DNA of 64,000 nucleotides from Sorex araneus (GCF_027595985.1 NC_073306.1:157439219-157503218); one strand, 5' to 3'; positions 34,501 to 47,765 are shown, numbered from the stretch's first letter. Notes: a model not told the origin generated them from the sequence alone. A program made the numbers and translations.

Positions 34501-36094
34501 TTTCTATGTTCTAAACCAAATTCGTTCCCATTAACGCTGGCAGTATCTTGAATAGTTTGAACCCCTGCACTGCCTATTTAGAATGTTGGCAGTATCTAGG
34601 AAGTCTTTAGTTTGCTCATTCAAAGAAGATAATTGTCTTTAAAATGTCAATTCCTATTGTCTTCCAATCCCCTAACAGATTTTGATTAAGATTGAGAGAG
34701 AATCTGCATTTTAACTGTGCCCCTCTGTGAATTTCAATGCAGATCAGACACTGGATACAGATTACAGCCATAGGAAGTCAGAGTGCTACATGGTTATGTT
34801 CTTACATTCATGGTGGACCAAATGCTATTTGTTTGGTTTTATCCACTCTTTACACCAATTACTGACTTAATTATCAGCTTAAGCCTGTGCAGTAAAGATA
34901 TATCCTCGTTGGCTATGGCTGAAGGCATTCCTAACTTTGGCTTCCAGAAATCAGAAGTGAGTTATGATAGGCCTAGAAGTGGAACAGAATGATCTATTGA
35001 CTATTTATCTAATAGTTTGTATTAAAAAAAATGTGTCTGGCAGACTTAGGGGTGTTAGGGCGCGGATCGAGATCTCCCTATAACGACAAAGAGACTCCAG
35101 AGACTGCAAACAGCAAGCAGGGTTTATTGTAAGACTGGCTAGCCAGGGTCCAGCTGCCTACACAGACATGCAGGTCCAGCAGGTTGGGCAAAAGACCCCG
35201 AGCTTCTCCAAAGGAGATCTTATATAGGCCTTCCCCGGCCGTTACAGCAGAGCCCGCGCACTTCATAGCCAATAGATTTGTAATATTGCAAACTTTCTTA
35301 ACCAATCCATTTAAAAGGACATCACTCCTTAGCCTATGGTTTTAGAGATCAGTATTCGCGCCAATATTCAGGAATGTCCCGGTTCTGGGGGCAGTCCTGG
35401 GTCTTGTGATACGGGTCATGTAATATGGGTCTGATTATCTGGTCTGACCACCACCGTTCTTGCGAACCGGGGTGCCTGTATCTGAATTCCTTGCTCAGGG
35501 GCAGAAAATCAAGTTATTCTAGAATGCGGGCTCCTGTAAAAAGAGTCTTAAGAAAGCTAAATAGATTCTTGTGTTCTGTCCTGGGCCCGATCCTCACAGG
35601 GGCTGTTGTTCATATTTAGGCTCTCCTCATTCACAGACTAATACAAATTATATCTAGATCAAGTTAGGAGTAATATTTTAATTATTCTTTTCCTCTTCCC
35701 ACACAATCATCTCTTCTGTTTATCTTGGTTTAATCTAATCTGCTGATTTCCATCTTAATTCATAGATGTTAATGGTGATCCTACCATTTGCTAATTTAAA
35801 AATATTTATAGACCCTCTGTAATATTGATGAAGTCTTCAATTATGCCTCTATAACTGTGGTGACACTTATTTTTCTCAGTTACTGCACAGATCTCTACAG
35901 AAATAAGATCTTTTTTCTGCAAAGCAAGGGAACAATGTCTCAGAGAATCAAATCTTGAGATACTGCCAAGAGAACAGAGAACTGAGGGTGCCAAACGTGG
36001 GGTGGGAGCGTTTACAGAGTGGTTATTTTAGGTGATGCTGTACCATCAGGAAGTAGCCTGCTAAGTAAGACCCATAGATAAGAGTTGATACCTT
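34501..36094. other. Intergenic around solo LTR B copy 2
   Basis: Outside the LTR at 35053-35598 no gene or repeat is evident. Confidence 0.5.
35053..35598 (-). mobile_element. Solo LTR, family B copy 2
   Basis: This 546-bp copy is nearly the same as 13294-13838 (scattered substitutions) and is flanked by GGGG duplications (35049-35052, 35599-35602). Promoter and poly(A) signals lie at the same relative places on the minus strand. A 75-codon frame common to both copies is LTR sequence. Confidence 0.92.
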
Positions 36095-36265
36095 TTGCGG
36101 GAAGCAGGGGTGCATACCCAGCAGTGCTCAAGGCTTATTCTTGGTTCTCTTCTCGGGGATCACTCCTGGACATGCTCAGGAAATCACAAGCAGTGCTGGT
36201 AAGCAAAACAAGTTTAGTTATATTCAAGACAAGCACCTAACCCCTGTATCAAATTGCTGGCCTGG
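36095..36265 (-). mobile_element. Diverged type 1 SINE, antisense
   Basis: CCCAGCAGTGCTCAAGGCTT and GATCACTCCTGGACATGCTC body; the head is badly worn. Confidence 0.6.
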
Positions 36266-36544
36266 AATCCTTTTTTTATTATTGTTTCCTATAATTTCTA
36301 GACAATTTAATTTTCAAAGAGAGTGCGTAATGATAAATTTTACATGATAAAAAAAGAATTTCCCTTCATTATGGCTTTCAATTCTAGAACTTCTTTACTG
36401 ATAGATATCACAAAAAGGTCAATGTCAGAAGTTAGGCTGAGACTTCTGCAGCAAACTTGCCTCTTGTCTCCAAGACAAATATTAGGTAACTATGTATCTC
36501 ACAGTAATTCAATTAAAAATAACAATAATTGGAAAAAATTTTAG

Positions 36545-37470
36545 GCAGCTAATGCCCAGGTGAAAAACCTGAGTCCAGCAAGGGAACTGCAAGCCCTGAG
36601 GGACGCCTCGGGGGGCTAGTCAACAACTGTACCCACCTCAACACCTGGTAAGCTTCTGAGATCAGGCAATGGAAAAAGAATCCTTATTCCAGACCCCCCT
36701 TCAAATGTGTGGGAGAAATCTACTATAGTGAGTGCAAAGAATGCAAAATAGAATCTGGCTTTTTCATTAAAGTTAACAACTCAACAACAGAAGGGGGCAA
36801 ATTATCTACATTCTGCTTTAAAGTAAGTTCATTCTAAATGAAATGAGCGCCTCGCCAAGAATACTCTGTCCAGCCAAACTCCCACTCAAACTCAATGAAA
36901 TGATACACCATTTTATAGATAAACAACAGCTCAGGAACTTCATAGACTCAAAACTCTAATCTTCTTTTAAGATTAAGACTAAAAGGGCTCCTGTAAGGCA
37001 AGAAAGAAAACACCCATAAGCGCAACAAACCCTAATAGAAAGATGGCACAAAACCCCATGACAATAATCTCTCTAATGTCAATGGTCTAAATACACCTAT
37101 CAAGAGACATGGAGTGGCAAAGTGGATCCGGAAACTGAAACCAACATTCTGCTGCCCACAAGAAACACATATGAACAATCAGAACAACCACAGACTCAAA
37201 GTTAAAGGATGGAAAACAATCTTGCAAGCAAACAACTCCCTCCTGGGGTGGCCATACTAGTATCTGACAACATAGATTTCAGGTAGAAAAAGATCAGAAA
37301 GGACAGAGAAGGCCATTTTCTGTTTATCAAGGGTTATGTACAACAGGAAGAAATCACGCTCTTCAATGTATATGTACCTAATGGGGACCAGCTAAATACT
37401 TAAAGTAAACTGCTAACAGATTTTAAGGAGGACATCGCCAGGAATAAAATAGTAGTCAGAGACTAAAGTA
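36545..37470 (+). mobile_element. Decayed L1 with endonuclease domain remnant
   Basis: Between about 37070 and 37465 several frames together resemble the N-terminal endonuclease of ORF2 (short blocks HRLKVKGWKT, ILVSDNIDF, QQEEITLFNVY), preceded by sequence that may be the end of ORF1. Stops and frameshifts are frequent. It is the only part of the window with the 5' half of ORF2. Confidence 0.65.
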
Positions 37471-37639
37471 AGTTCATTATAGAAACATTCAAACACGAGC
37501 AAAAAAAGCATCTCTCATTTTTTTTAAAAACTATTTTCCCTAGACCTATTTGATCTTTAAGTTCTACATGGTTTCCATTTTGTACCAGCTTGTTTGTTTT
37601 ATACCTACAAGTTTTTAAGATTCAATTTTTTTTATCAAA

Positions 37640-38045
37640 ATCTTTTATTTTTTTTTCTTTTATTGAATCACCATGTGGAAAATTACAAAGTTTTCTGGTT
37701 TAAGTGTCAGTTATACAATGTTCGAACACCCATCCCTTCACCGGTACACATATTCCACCACCAAGAATCACAGTATAGCTCCACCCTGCCCCCCCACATC
37801 CTCAGCCCCCCACCCCACCTGTGTAACTGATAAATTTCACTTTACTTTTATTACATTCAATATTTCAACACAAAACTCACTATTATTGTTTGGAGTTTCT
37901 CCCCCCCTAAAGTTGGACCTGCTGAAAAGGAAGCATTAGATAATTTGTTTTCCATTGCTGAGAATGAAGCGATATGAGGTCGAGTGGAATCTCTAACTTT
38001 ATATATAAAGTTAGTTACTATATTGGAACCTCTAACTTTAGTATA
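37640..38045 (-). mobile_element. L1 3' end, antisense
   Basis: This is the reverse complement of the block at about 4080-4460 of the L1 at 3737, including AATAATAGTGAGTTTTG and the TTCTCAGCAATGGAAAAC region. Confidence 0.8.
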
Positions 38046-38051
38046 ATTAGT

Positions 38052-38220
38052 TCCTGTGGGGACCAAAGCAATAGTGCAGAATTTGCCAAGTACAGACATT
38101 TGCCTTGCATGCAACTGGCCAGATTTTGGTTCCCAGCCCCTCACCTGGTCATCTGAGCATCCCCAGTACTGATCTCTGAGTGTGTCCCTGAGTACCGCCC
38201 GGTATGACCCCACAAAAAAA
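38052..38220 (+). mobile_element. Diverged type 1 SINE
   Basis: GACCAAAGCAATAGTGCAGA head, GACATTTGCCTTGCATGCAA, and GGTATGACCCCACAAAAAAA end. Confidence 0.7.
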
Positions 38221-38479
38221 TTAGTTTCTCCACCTAAAGAGTTAAAAATATTTCAATTTTATGAATAAGAAACACATCTTGAGCTACTTACTGGGATTAC
38301 TATATATACTGAATTTCCTTGGAAGGATGAATAAACTACATAAATTGTCTTAGGATTTGCTAGAGTGAAGAACTTCACTTCTGGCTGTGTTAAGGTTACA
38401 GAGATCCAAAACGACCATCCCACACAAAGAATGAGAAAAATGGACCAACAATGTCAAACTGCTGTTTCTGGACATTACT

Positions 38480-38830
38480 GAATTCTTGGCCAAGACTTAA
38501 GATCCCCAATGTGTGTTCAAATGTGGGGCACTCGCCACATGTGTCAGACTAAGGTCCTCAAGCCAGATTAGTCTTTCCTAACCCCAGCAGGGTCCTTGTC
38601 CAGTCACTTTGCTTTGGGGCATGACAGAGTTTATCCATGACTGTGTTCTTAAATTATTATAAGTTTTATGGCACTTAGTCTGTCCCATTTTGATGCCAGA
38701 GTAGCTTACAGTTTGCCTTGGGTCCATCCAGTCCCTTTGTCAGCACCCTCCTTTGGGGGTGCTAGGAACTAAGGGCAACTGAGGCTTAAGTTGAGTAAAT
38801 ATGACAGATGTCCAGGAGTAACTATTATTC
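38480..38830 (-). repeat. Interspersed repeat related to 50300-50720
   Basis: Its reverse complement (CTTAAGCCTCAGTTGCCCTT, AGTTCCTAGCACCCC, GACCCTGCTGGGGTTAGGAA) follows the same order as 50390-50640. Class not established; could be an LTR or DNA element. Confidence 0.6.
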
Positions 38831-39542
38831 GGATCAATTAAATCACAGATTACAAAATCATAGCATTAACTGTCTTCTTGCATCTATACAAAGAGGATAT
38901 TGCTCTAAAGTAAACTGCAAAATAAATAGAGGAAAGAAAAATGCAATGTTTCACTCAAATACAAACTCCAGAGTCCTCTGAGGAATCTGCCATTGTAAAT
39001 CACAGGGTCTGATTAGGGGGAAACAAGTAATTAACAGATAGGGAAAGCAGAGCACAAAAGGAGAAGTTAAAGATGAATACCGAGGAAACGGAGTGCTTTG
39101 GGAGCATTGTGATGGGTATTACTCAATAAACCTACACTTCTAGGAGACAGAATTTACCAATGTCATCCAACACCCTGGAGGAGAGAAAGAATCACCCAGA
39201 GCAATACACTCACCCAGCTTTCCTCCCCCTACCCCCCTGCAAAGGGACCGGGCAGCTCATTTGAAGAGAACCCATGCAGAATTTCAGGCTGGCTGCGCAG
39301 ACTGGAACTCAGGGTAGCAGGAAAGGTCTGAATTTATAGGAAAGAACCAGGATGAAATGACTACTTAAAGGAGGAGCTCCAGAAATCCATGTAAGGCCTA
39401 GTTCCCAATATCTTAATATTAAATTATGCATGCACAAAAGTTGGGGGGTGAAGATAGCACGGGGAAACAACTGAAAAACCAATTGAAAAACCAAGAGTTC
39501 ATGAACTTTTGTAGGAATGTGAGATTTTAAGAGTCTTCACCA

Positions 39543-39889
39543 GGGAATATATGCACTGGTGAAGGGATGGGTGTTTGAGCATTGTATAACTGAGACTTAA
39601 ACCTGAAAGCTTTGTAACTTTCCACATGATGATTCAATAAAAGAATTTTAAAAAATAATAATAATAAATAATAATAATAAAATTAAATAAATCAAAAAAA
39701 AGAAAAGAAGAAAATAATGAGTTGTGGATTAAAAGTGATACGCCATTATATTAATATAATAGTTATTCCAAGGGGTAACCACATATAATTACAAGTTATT
39801 TTTCCTTTGCTTTCATACTATTCAAGTTTTTGATTATGAGCTTATAAGCATGAAAATAAATTCAATATTTCTTAAAAAAAAAAAAAGAA
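39543..39889 (+). mobile_element. Short L1 3' end with 3' transduction
   Basis: A 15-bp duplication AAGAGTCTTCACCAG (39528-39542 and 39890-39904) flanks the insertion. It begins with the last ~110 bp of an L1 3' UTR and its AATAAA/A-rich end (39543-39715), followed by about 150 bp of non-L1 DNA with its own AATAAA near 39856 and a second poly(A) (about 39873-39886). That is the structure of a transcript that read past the L1 signal and used one downstream. Confidence 0.88.
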
Positions 39890-40824
39890 GAGTCTTCACC
39901 AGTTGTGCCGAGAGGACAGAATGTTCACTAACAGCACCGCCCATCAAGACCACACGTGACCTGAGAAGTGTCACTGATATAGGTAAAGCAGCCACTCAGT
40001 GAAGGCAGCACTAGCCAAGTCCTGAACAACAAGCTTCATGACACTTGGCTTCTTCAACTGAGGGTCACGTCAACGAAGGTGGAGATCATGAAAAATTTGG
40101 TGATAGTGAAAGGTTTGGGGACAGTGAAAGACAACACTCAACAATAACAAGTGAATTCAAAATCAGATACGTAATGAATCTCGGGACTTGCTGCCATGAC
40201 TTGCTCATGTTGTGATTCTTGTTTTGGAAAGGGATCGGGAGCATTTAAGAAGCCCTACTCTACAGAACTGAACTAATCCACAGCACCTTAACTGCTCTCC
40301 AGCAAGAAGCCTGATGCTCCTTAAGAACGACAACAAAATCCACAGTGAATGGATCACAGTGCGATGACTCCAATTCAATTTCATAGACTGAGAAACCGGA
40401 AAATATATGACCCAGCAATATAGGGACTAAAATTAGTCAATAAGGAAAAAAACATTATAATTGATTTAATATGCTGGAATTTTTGGAGGCTTAAAGGAAC
40501 TATTACATATGATCAATACTTTAAGAGAAAACATGTACATAATGGAAAATATAGCAAAAATGGCAAAATATACAATACTTGAAGTTTAAAAAGATCAAAT
40601 CATTGGATGGGTTTAATAGAGATTAAATACTTAAGATGATTAAATACTCAAAGCAACAGAAGGAGAAGAGAGAAAAAGATAGGAGAGATAAGAGAGGGCA
40701 GATACACTAATGTCAATTCATCTGGGTATGAATATTCAACAATTACAGGCATCTGGTCTCTGCCTAGTCTGGCTGCCATAACAAAATACCATAGATTAGA
40801 TGGCTTCAACAATTTATTTTCACT

Positions 40825-41000
40825 GGGCCAGAGAGATAGCACAGGAGTTAAGATGTTTGTCCAGTTGCATGCTATTGACCAGGTCTGATGCCCAGCACCA
40901 AATATTGTGTCCTGAATATGCTGGTGTAGCCCTGGAGACTCAGCCTCTTCACCCACAGCACCACTATGGGTGGTCTGGCTAATCTTTGGCATTGCAGGGC
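40825..41000 (+). mobile_element. Diverged type 1 SINE
   Basis: GGGCCAGAGAGATAGCACAG head then GACCAGGTCTGATGCCCAGC box B; the rest departs from the family. Confidence 0.6.
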
Positions 41001-41309
41001 CCAAGAACACTGCATTATGTAAAGTCACATTGAGTCATCCTGTGTCCCCATCCCAGGCGGGGTCCCTAAGTCTCCTGATCACTGTGTAGGAGGCTCCTCA
41101 CACCCTCCCCGCAAAGAAGTACCAGTATTTACTCTTTGACAATGTCTACAGACAGCAAAGTGGGCTTCAGGTGAGGGTCCATCTCTTCCCGGCTTGCACA
41201 CAGTCCTACTTCCACTGTGCATTGGTATCTCCTCTGCGGGGGGCTCCACAGAGATCTCTCTTGTCTCTGTCCCCCAAAGGCACCAACCCTGAAGTCAGTC
41301 AGCAGGAGA

Positions 41310-41655
41310 GAAACAGGAGCGACTCAGAATGATCTCTCTTTTGTGGAATATAAAGAAACTTCCTACAAGTCTGTCAAATGCCCAACAGCAACAGAAAGGA
41401 AGAGCAGGAGAATGGTCTTCAGTAGGACGCCTGGCACTGGGGCAGGGGTAAGGGGTAAGGTAGGGAAGGGAACACTAGGATAATGAGGGAGGGGAAAGGT
41501 GCCTGCCACTGAGGACGGGAGAGAAACTGGGGACATAAGTGGAGGCTAGTGGGCACTAGTGAAGGAACTGGTGTTGGAACATTGTATGTCTGAAACTCAG
41601 TTATGGGTAACTTTTTAACTCATGGTGGGTCAGTTTTTTAAAAAAAATATTTTTC
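41310..41655 (+). mobile_element. L1 3' end fragment
   Basis: ACTCAGAATGATCTCTCTTT (end of ORF2) is followed by a purine-rich 3' UTR, GGTGTTGGAACATTGTATGT and an A-rich end near 41650. Confidence 0.7.
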
Positions 41656-44109
41656 AGGACATAACCCCCCTTCCCCAAGTCCCATTTCCAAATACCTGCA
41701 AAACCTGAAGTTGAGGCTTCAAGAAATTTGATGGATAATTCAGTCCTTAACAGATTATACTATTATTTCCAATTTTCACATGTTTAAAAACTTTCATACC
41801 AAAAAAATAATGTAAATAGCATGACTAGTTTTTTTTCCTTACTATAAACTTTTTTAAGTGATATAAAATATTCACTAGGAAAAAAATTGCTGGGAGAGAC
41901 TATGACTCCTTTACATCATTAACAAATGTTGATGTTTAATGTACAATGACATACTTGAGCTTGCAAGAGTAACGGGCATTCTAAGCCTGCAAGAATTAAG
42001 AGGCATTGACTAGTGTCTCCATTGCTCTGTTCTACCTCCTGCATCTATCTGAAGGTGGCTTTGGTTTCTATCAAAACTAACATGTTGGGGAAAGGGGCAA
42101 AGTTTGACTTAAATTGGAACTGACAGACATTGGCCTTGAGCTCTCCGCGCATCTGCTCTGCATCCTCTTCCTAAACTTAGCAGTAGACAGTCTCTTGGAA
42201 TCCAGTCATTGATTCAGAAGCCCACAGCATGCCTCCACACCCTGCCTGCTGAGCCTTCCTTGCTTTTATGGAGAGCATGAGAGTTTGGCTCATGAAAACC
42301 CATTGCCAGCTCTTCCCGTGAAGTTCTTATTTGACACACAGGGAGTATCCGTCAGTCCTTCCCACATTCATTGCTTTCAACGAACATCAACTCAGTACGT
42401 CTCAGAATTTTGTTACCAAAGCATCCGTCTGTGGTCAGCACCGCCATAGCCATATGAGCACAGACATAGCCTCTGAGCACTGCTGTGCATGGCCCAACCC
42501 CCTCAGCCCCCCAACACACACACAGGTACACAGGACATATATCAGCCTGAGTATCAGTCTGGTATTTATCATTAACAAATACTCACCTGTTTATTTCCTG
42601 GAAGTGAGATGTCCAAAGTCCTAAAGAGGGAGAGAGAACCCATTTCTTTGCCTTCTCTAGCATCTCTTAACCACCAACAACCTCTGATCCACCCCATATC
42701 CCTCATTCTCAACCTCCTGCACCCCTGTTCCCACCTCAGGGTCCTTAACTCAATTACATCAACATTCTGTGTGTGGATGAGCCCACATGTTCAGAAGTTT
42801 TGGGGATCAGAGGTGGATGAACTGGGGGTACCATGATTTTACACACCAGTCTTCTAGATTTACAGGAAGTAGGGGTTAGTGGAACCTCAATTCATTAGGC
42901 TGCAACCTCTACGAGCACGTAACAGCCATTCTGGGTCTCCCAATGGGGATCCCTCCCGGGATGGGGGTAAAGAGGGCCCCACTGTCCACTCATTGCCCAG
43001 GAAGGCAACAGCCCCCCAGAGCCTGTCTCCTGCAATCTCCTCCCACTGTTTTAGACCTTTTCTAAGATCCATAGACTGGCAGATGAGTAGAGAGAATTGA
43101 AATAGGCGCCCAGACACTTCTTTTTTACAAATTTGCATATGATGCTTCCATTCCATGTGGAATCCAGCTATTCACCGATTTGGCACCTTCTCAGATGCTT
43201 TTCTGAGGCCAAGCGAGTTCCATTCTAACATCATGGGCATAACCATTTCCTCAAAGCAGAAACATAAAATTTTAAATTGATGCTCATGAACTGTTCAACT
43301 CTAAAAAACTGGCTTCTACTTTGTTAGTGAATAAGTGTTTTTGATGAGTCAAAAAGAATTTCAACATTCAAAGGTGAATGCAAAATTGATAACATTTTAT
43401 AGAAAGCAAAAAATATTTTTGGAGAGTATTTTTGCTTCTCTGAATAGCTGTTCAGTTATATTGCTCCTTTTTGAATTAAAAACCATCATTCAAACAATCT
43501 CCTGTTCATATGAAAAAGAATAATTTTAGCTACAGAGAAAACCCCACCTGCAGAATATTAAGTGTAACACATGAGGCTGGCAGCTTTATTTTGCCTAAAG
43601 AAGTGTGGCTTTTCCTTCCTGAACCTCTACCAAGTAGTGTAATGGCTAAAATTGTTTATAAAACCCACCAAATCATGATGCTACAAATTATATTCAAATT
43701 TGTCTGAGACTGTTTTACTCAGATGATAAAAATGAATTAAGAGTATTTATACAAAACAAAGGGGATTGAAGCATTTGAATGTCAGATCCAGTAATTCTTC
43801 TATCAAACTTTCAATCAAAACGGATGTCTCATCTCAAAGCAGCATGGAAAAAAGTAGCTCTGTTAGTGTTTTCAGTGAGTTCTTTGACAGTGCAAGTAAG
43901 GGAAGTCAACAAAAAAGGTGACAGGAGATGGTGCAACATGTCCCAGGAGTCAGGGAGGGTGTGAGGGAATTTTTGAACCTAGTTCTAGAACAAAAGCCTT
44001 GAGAATTCTGGTCCTTCCATTCCTGTCTGTTTCTCTCACTCGCTAAAGATTACAGGGCAGAAAACGTCAGAGCAAAAACTCTTCTGGGTCTTGAAATAAA
44101 CGCAAATGA

Positions 44110-44470
44110 CTAGATGAAATTCAGCTTAAATTCCCAGAGAAAGAGACAGCATGACCAGGCTCAGGTTCTGTACCTGATTTCCTGGAATAATTCCGTCTGG
44201 CCAGGAAACCATTCTGCAAAAAGAAGGTATCCATGGAGACAGCGGAGAGGTGGTGGGGTGCCAAGAAGACCTCAAGAACAAGTCATTACTGAAGTGGCTT
44301 GTGACACTACGGAATGGTTTAAAGAGAAATAAAATCCTGACCTTTGCAACATGATGGATGGATGCAGAGACTACTATGCTGAATGCAGTAAGCCAGGTGA
44401 TAGGCAAGCAGTGCTCTATCTCACTTACTGTATTTTGTAAAGATATCCATGGTTAAGAAGGTATCCAACC
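44110..44470 (+). mobile_element. L1 ORF2 C-terminal fragment
   Basis: Weak similarity to the ORF2 end, including ATGATGGATGGATGCAGAGA and a following TGAATGCAGTAAGCCAG block typical of the last codons. Confidence 0.45.
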
Positions 44471-44594
44471 TAGATAAGCAATGCATTTGGAACTATAAAA
44501 CCTACTGCCGTTACCAGAGAGGTAGAGATCTGTAAATTGGAACAAATTTACAAAGATCTGTAAAAAGGACCCACCTGTTGATTCGTTCATTTTA

Positions 44595-44725
44595 GCACCA
44601 TGACCAGTGGTACCCAGGTTTACTCTGGGCTCTGCACTTATTGATCACTCCTGGAAGGATTTGGGGGAACATAAGTCATTCTGGTGATTGAATCTGGGTG
44701 CAGCCATGTGCTAGCTCTCTGGACC
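44595..44725 (-). mobile_element. Type 1 SINE, antisense
   Basis: GGTTTACTCTGGGCTCTGCA body to GTGATTGAATCTGGGTGCAG box B in reverse. Confidence 0.7.
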
Positions 44726-44754
44726 AGACAGACATTGCTTTAAAAAAAACTGGA

Positions 44755-45540
44755 GGGGGGGGGGCTTACAATACTATATTATTAATGGTTTCTCATGGAC
44801 ACAATTCCAACACCACATCCATCACCAGCATACCCTTCTCCCTCCCTCCTACCCATCCACCTTCCCTTTCACCCATCCCCCAGCTCATGTCATTTTCCCC
44901 CATTGTGCTGTTGTCTTTGGATCTTTGTTGCTGCCTCCCTGTGTATCTTTAAGTCCCTTGTATGAGAGACATTATTTTGTATCTGTCCCTTTCCCTCTGA
45001 CTTTCCTCAACATGGCATGTTCCACCCATGTTGCTGCATTGCATGATTTTGTTCTTTCTTGGAGCTGCATAGTATTCCACTGTGTATCCATACCACAATT
45101 TCTTGATCCACTCATCTGTAGTAGGGCCCTTGGGTTATTTCCTTACCTTGAACTGCAGTGATGAACATAGGTATGTCTATATCCTTTTGAGCTGTTTTTC
45201 ATATACACTGCTTTCTAATGATACACACCTATTTAATATCCTCTCCCCACCTCCCCCTGCACTGGATTGCCGTGAGGTTGTGATGCTTGGCAGTGACGCT
45301 CACCTGCTTAACTCATGAGGCTTCCAAACTTCTAGTCTAGGTGACCATGCATGCTGAGGGAGGGCCCTGCTCCTTAATGAGGTACACAGTTCCGCATGTG
45401 GCATTGGCTGGCATTGCTGTGCTGCCCATGAGCTCACCAGAGGCCCAACTTCCCGGCCCTGGTTCTTACACTCCTATTTTTTACCTATGGTGCTTTCCAG
45501 AGGGTTGTACCCCTTTTTAGTGGTGTTTCCATATACATGT
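44755..45540 (-). mobile_element. L1 3' region, antisense
   Basis: Reverse-complement 3' UTR (TACCCATCCACCTTCCC) then ORF2 end (AGCTGCATAGTATTCCACTG, CACAATTTCTTGATCCACTC) up to about 45200. The remainder to 45540 is less certain. Confidence 0.7.
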
Positions 45541-46263
45541 GGCTGTGGTGCAGCCTGAAGTGACCCACGGTGCTAGGGATCACAAACAGAGCTACTATAA
45601 TCTTGCTTGGAACACTGACTGTGACTATAAGCTTTAAAGCAGGTACTCAAGGACCCTGCACTATTCTTCAAGACTTCTTTTTTTTTTTGGTAGAAAGAGA
45701 ATGGAATCATCTTTAAATTGATAAGGAATCCCAAGAGTCTCAAATAAGCAAAGTAAGTGTTAGGTACTAAGTGGCAATACTGTCTCCCTAACACATATGT
45801 TAAAGTTCTAGTCACACAGTTGCTCAGGAAGTGACCAAATGTAGAGGAATTACTTTCAAGGATATAGACTCAAAATAAGGTCTTAGGACTGGGCCATAAT
45901 TCAGTCTGTTTTGTATCATCATACAAGTATATCTGTCTCTCTAAACAGAGGCACCTAAAAGGTGCACACAGAAGGGAAGACCACGTGAGAACAGAGCAAG
46001 GCAGGGCCATCTGGAAGTCAAGGAGAGGCACTGTAGGTTGGGTTCAGTAGCCCTAGCAAACAGAGCAATACTGAAAGGGCTACAACCTTACCCGACATCA
46101 TTCCAAGATAAACTTAAAATGGATCAAAGATCAAATACAGAACCCTGAGCTATAAAACTGTTAATTAAATGAAATCATAGGGAGAGACTTCGTGTCATTA
46201 GATTAGCAAAAATAGAAGATTCTTGAATTGCACACACACACACACACAAAAGAAATAGAAACA

Positions 46264-46415
46264 TGGCTGGAAAGAGAGATCACTGAGCTGGAGTACGTTT
46301 GCACGCAGGAGGCCCCAAATTCAATCCCCAGCACCCCATGTACCTCCAGGGAATCACAAAGAGAAACCTCCAAGTATCAACCCCCACCCCCACCCTCACC
46401 CCCCCAAAAAAATGG
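46264..46415 (+). mobile_element. Diverged type 1 SINE
   Basis: GGCTGGAAAGAGAGATCACT head, CCAAATTCAATCCCCAGCAC box B; C-rich and then A-rich end. A CA repeat (46231-46248) lies just before it. Confidence 0.7.
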
Positions 46416-46429
46416 TAAAACCAGGTAGT

Positions 46430-46627
46430 ATCAAATGAAAAAAAAATGCCAAAGAACACATGACTGGGTAAAGAAGCCTTCATGCATATACATAATAAAC
46501 TATACTCTGCTATATGAAAAAAAAATAAAGTCATGGAATTTTTGTGATATATGGATGGATCTGGAAAGTATCATGCTGAGTGAAGCGAGTCAGAGAGGGA
46601 CACAAAATGATCTCACTCATGTGCAGT

Positions 46628-46659
<32 letters not shown>

Positions 46660-46660
46660 G
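46430..46660 (+). mobile_element. L1 ORF2 end with ATC microsatellite
   Basis: The ORF2 end (TGGATGGATCTGGAAAGTAT and CATGCTGAGTGAAGCGAGTC) reaches an ATC repeat at 46627-46658, which joins the tail of an antisense type 2 SINE. Confidence 0.7.
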
Positions 46661-46905
46661 TTGATCATCAAATTTCTCGAGCGGTCTCAGTAACATCTCC
46701 ATTTGTCCTAGCCCTGAGATTTTAGAAGCCTCTCTTTACTCATCCTTTCCAATGGTGCCACATTGGAGACTCTTTCAGGGTCAGGGGAATGAGACCCAGC
46801 ATTGTTACTGGTTTTGGCATATGAATACACCAAGGGGACTTTTCGAGGCTCTCCCATGTGGGCAGGAAACTCTTGGTAGTTTGCCAGGTTCTCCCTGCTT
46901 TTAAG
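46660..46905 (-). mobile_element. Type 2-like SINE, antisense, rearranged
   Basis: Reverse tail ATCAAATTTCTCGAGCGGTC, then an unrelated insert near 46715-46790, then TTTTGGCATATGAATACACC and AACTCTTGGTAGTTTGCCAG. Confidence 0.7.
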
Positions 46906-47144
46906 TCTCTGGATGCTGGCCTTTGATGGGATTACACGGGCCGGGGGCAGTCCCTGGGTGTGACCACCTAGCTTCTGGGAAATGGGAAATCTGGGCGGAA
47001 GAGGCCCAGTCCTGATCCAAGCAGGCTTGGAGGTCTCAGCTCCAGGTCCCACACACCAGGGTGAGGCTCATCCGAACATGTGGAGAGGGTCCCTGATCAC
47101 GGCTGTGGCTAGGCTTCAGAGGTCTTTGGAAGTCATGTGCAGTA

Positions 47145-47765
47145 TATAAAGAAACGTTGTATGGTAATAGTCCGCAAAGCATTGCAGAGTATAGATTTGA
47201 TGTGATCCCTATAAAGATACCCATGACATTTTTCAAAGAAATCGACAAAACATACTGAAATTTATATGGAACAATAAACCCCCAGGAATAGCTAAAGCGA
47301 TCCTTGGGGAAAAGATGATGGGAGGATTTGAAACTGCATCTCACCATGATTCAATTAAAGAAAAAGAGAGAAAATGAAATATTGTACAGGATTAAGTAAA
47401 GCCCTAACGACAATAGAAAGGAAGATCGAAGGAAGCTTGCCCCTGAGGGTGAGGTGTGATAAGTAAGGGAAGGGCCCACTGTAACCATGACATAGGGAAG
47501 TGGTCACTCTGGGCCAGGACTAGGCTGACAGGAAGGAAAGTGACAAGCGCAACACCCTATCAGCAACACTATTGTAAACTAGTGTCTAAAAGGGGAACGG
47601 AAAAGAAGGGCAAAAGAAAAAGGAAAGAGTGCCTGTCACAGAGGCAGGCTGGGTGTAGGGGGGAACCGGGGACACTGCTGGCAGGAAGCAGACATGGGTG
47701 TCGGGGCTTTGTACACCTGAAGTACAACCAAAATCTATGTGATTCACAGTGATTTTTTTTTTAAG
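47145..47765 (+). mobile_element. L1 ORF2 fragment and 3' UTR
   Basis: The first 190 bp read IRFDVIPIKIPMTFFKEIDK in one frame, a conserved ORF2 block, with breaks after it. A 3' UTR-like block with AGGCAGGCTGGGTGTAGG follows to a T-rich end. The join between the two is a large internal deletion. Confidence 0.7.

Larger units (their letters stand above)
39905..44109. other. Intergenic, no gene seen
   Basis: Besides the SINE at 40825 and the L1 end at 41310 there is no recognisable gene. 42605-43100 is GC-richer than its flanks and has short frames on both strands, none of a family I know. Confidence 0.5.
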
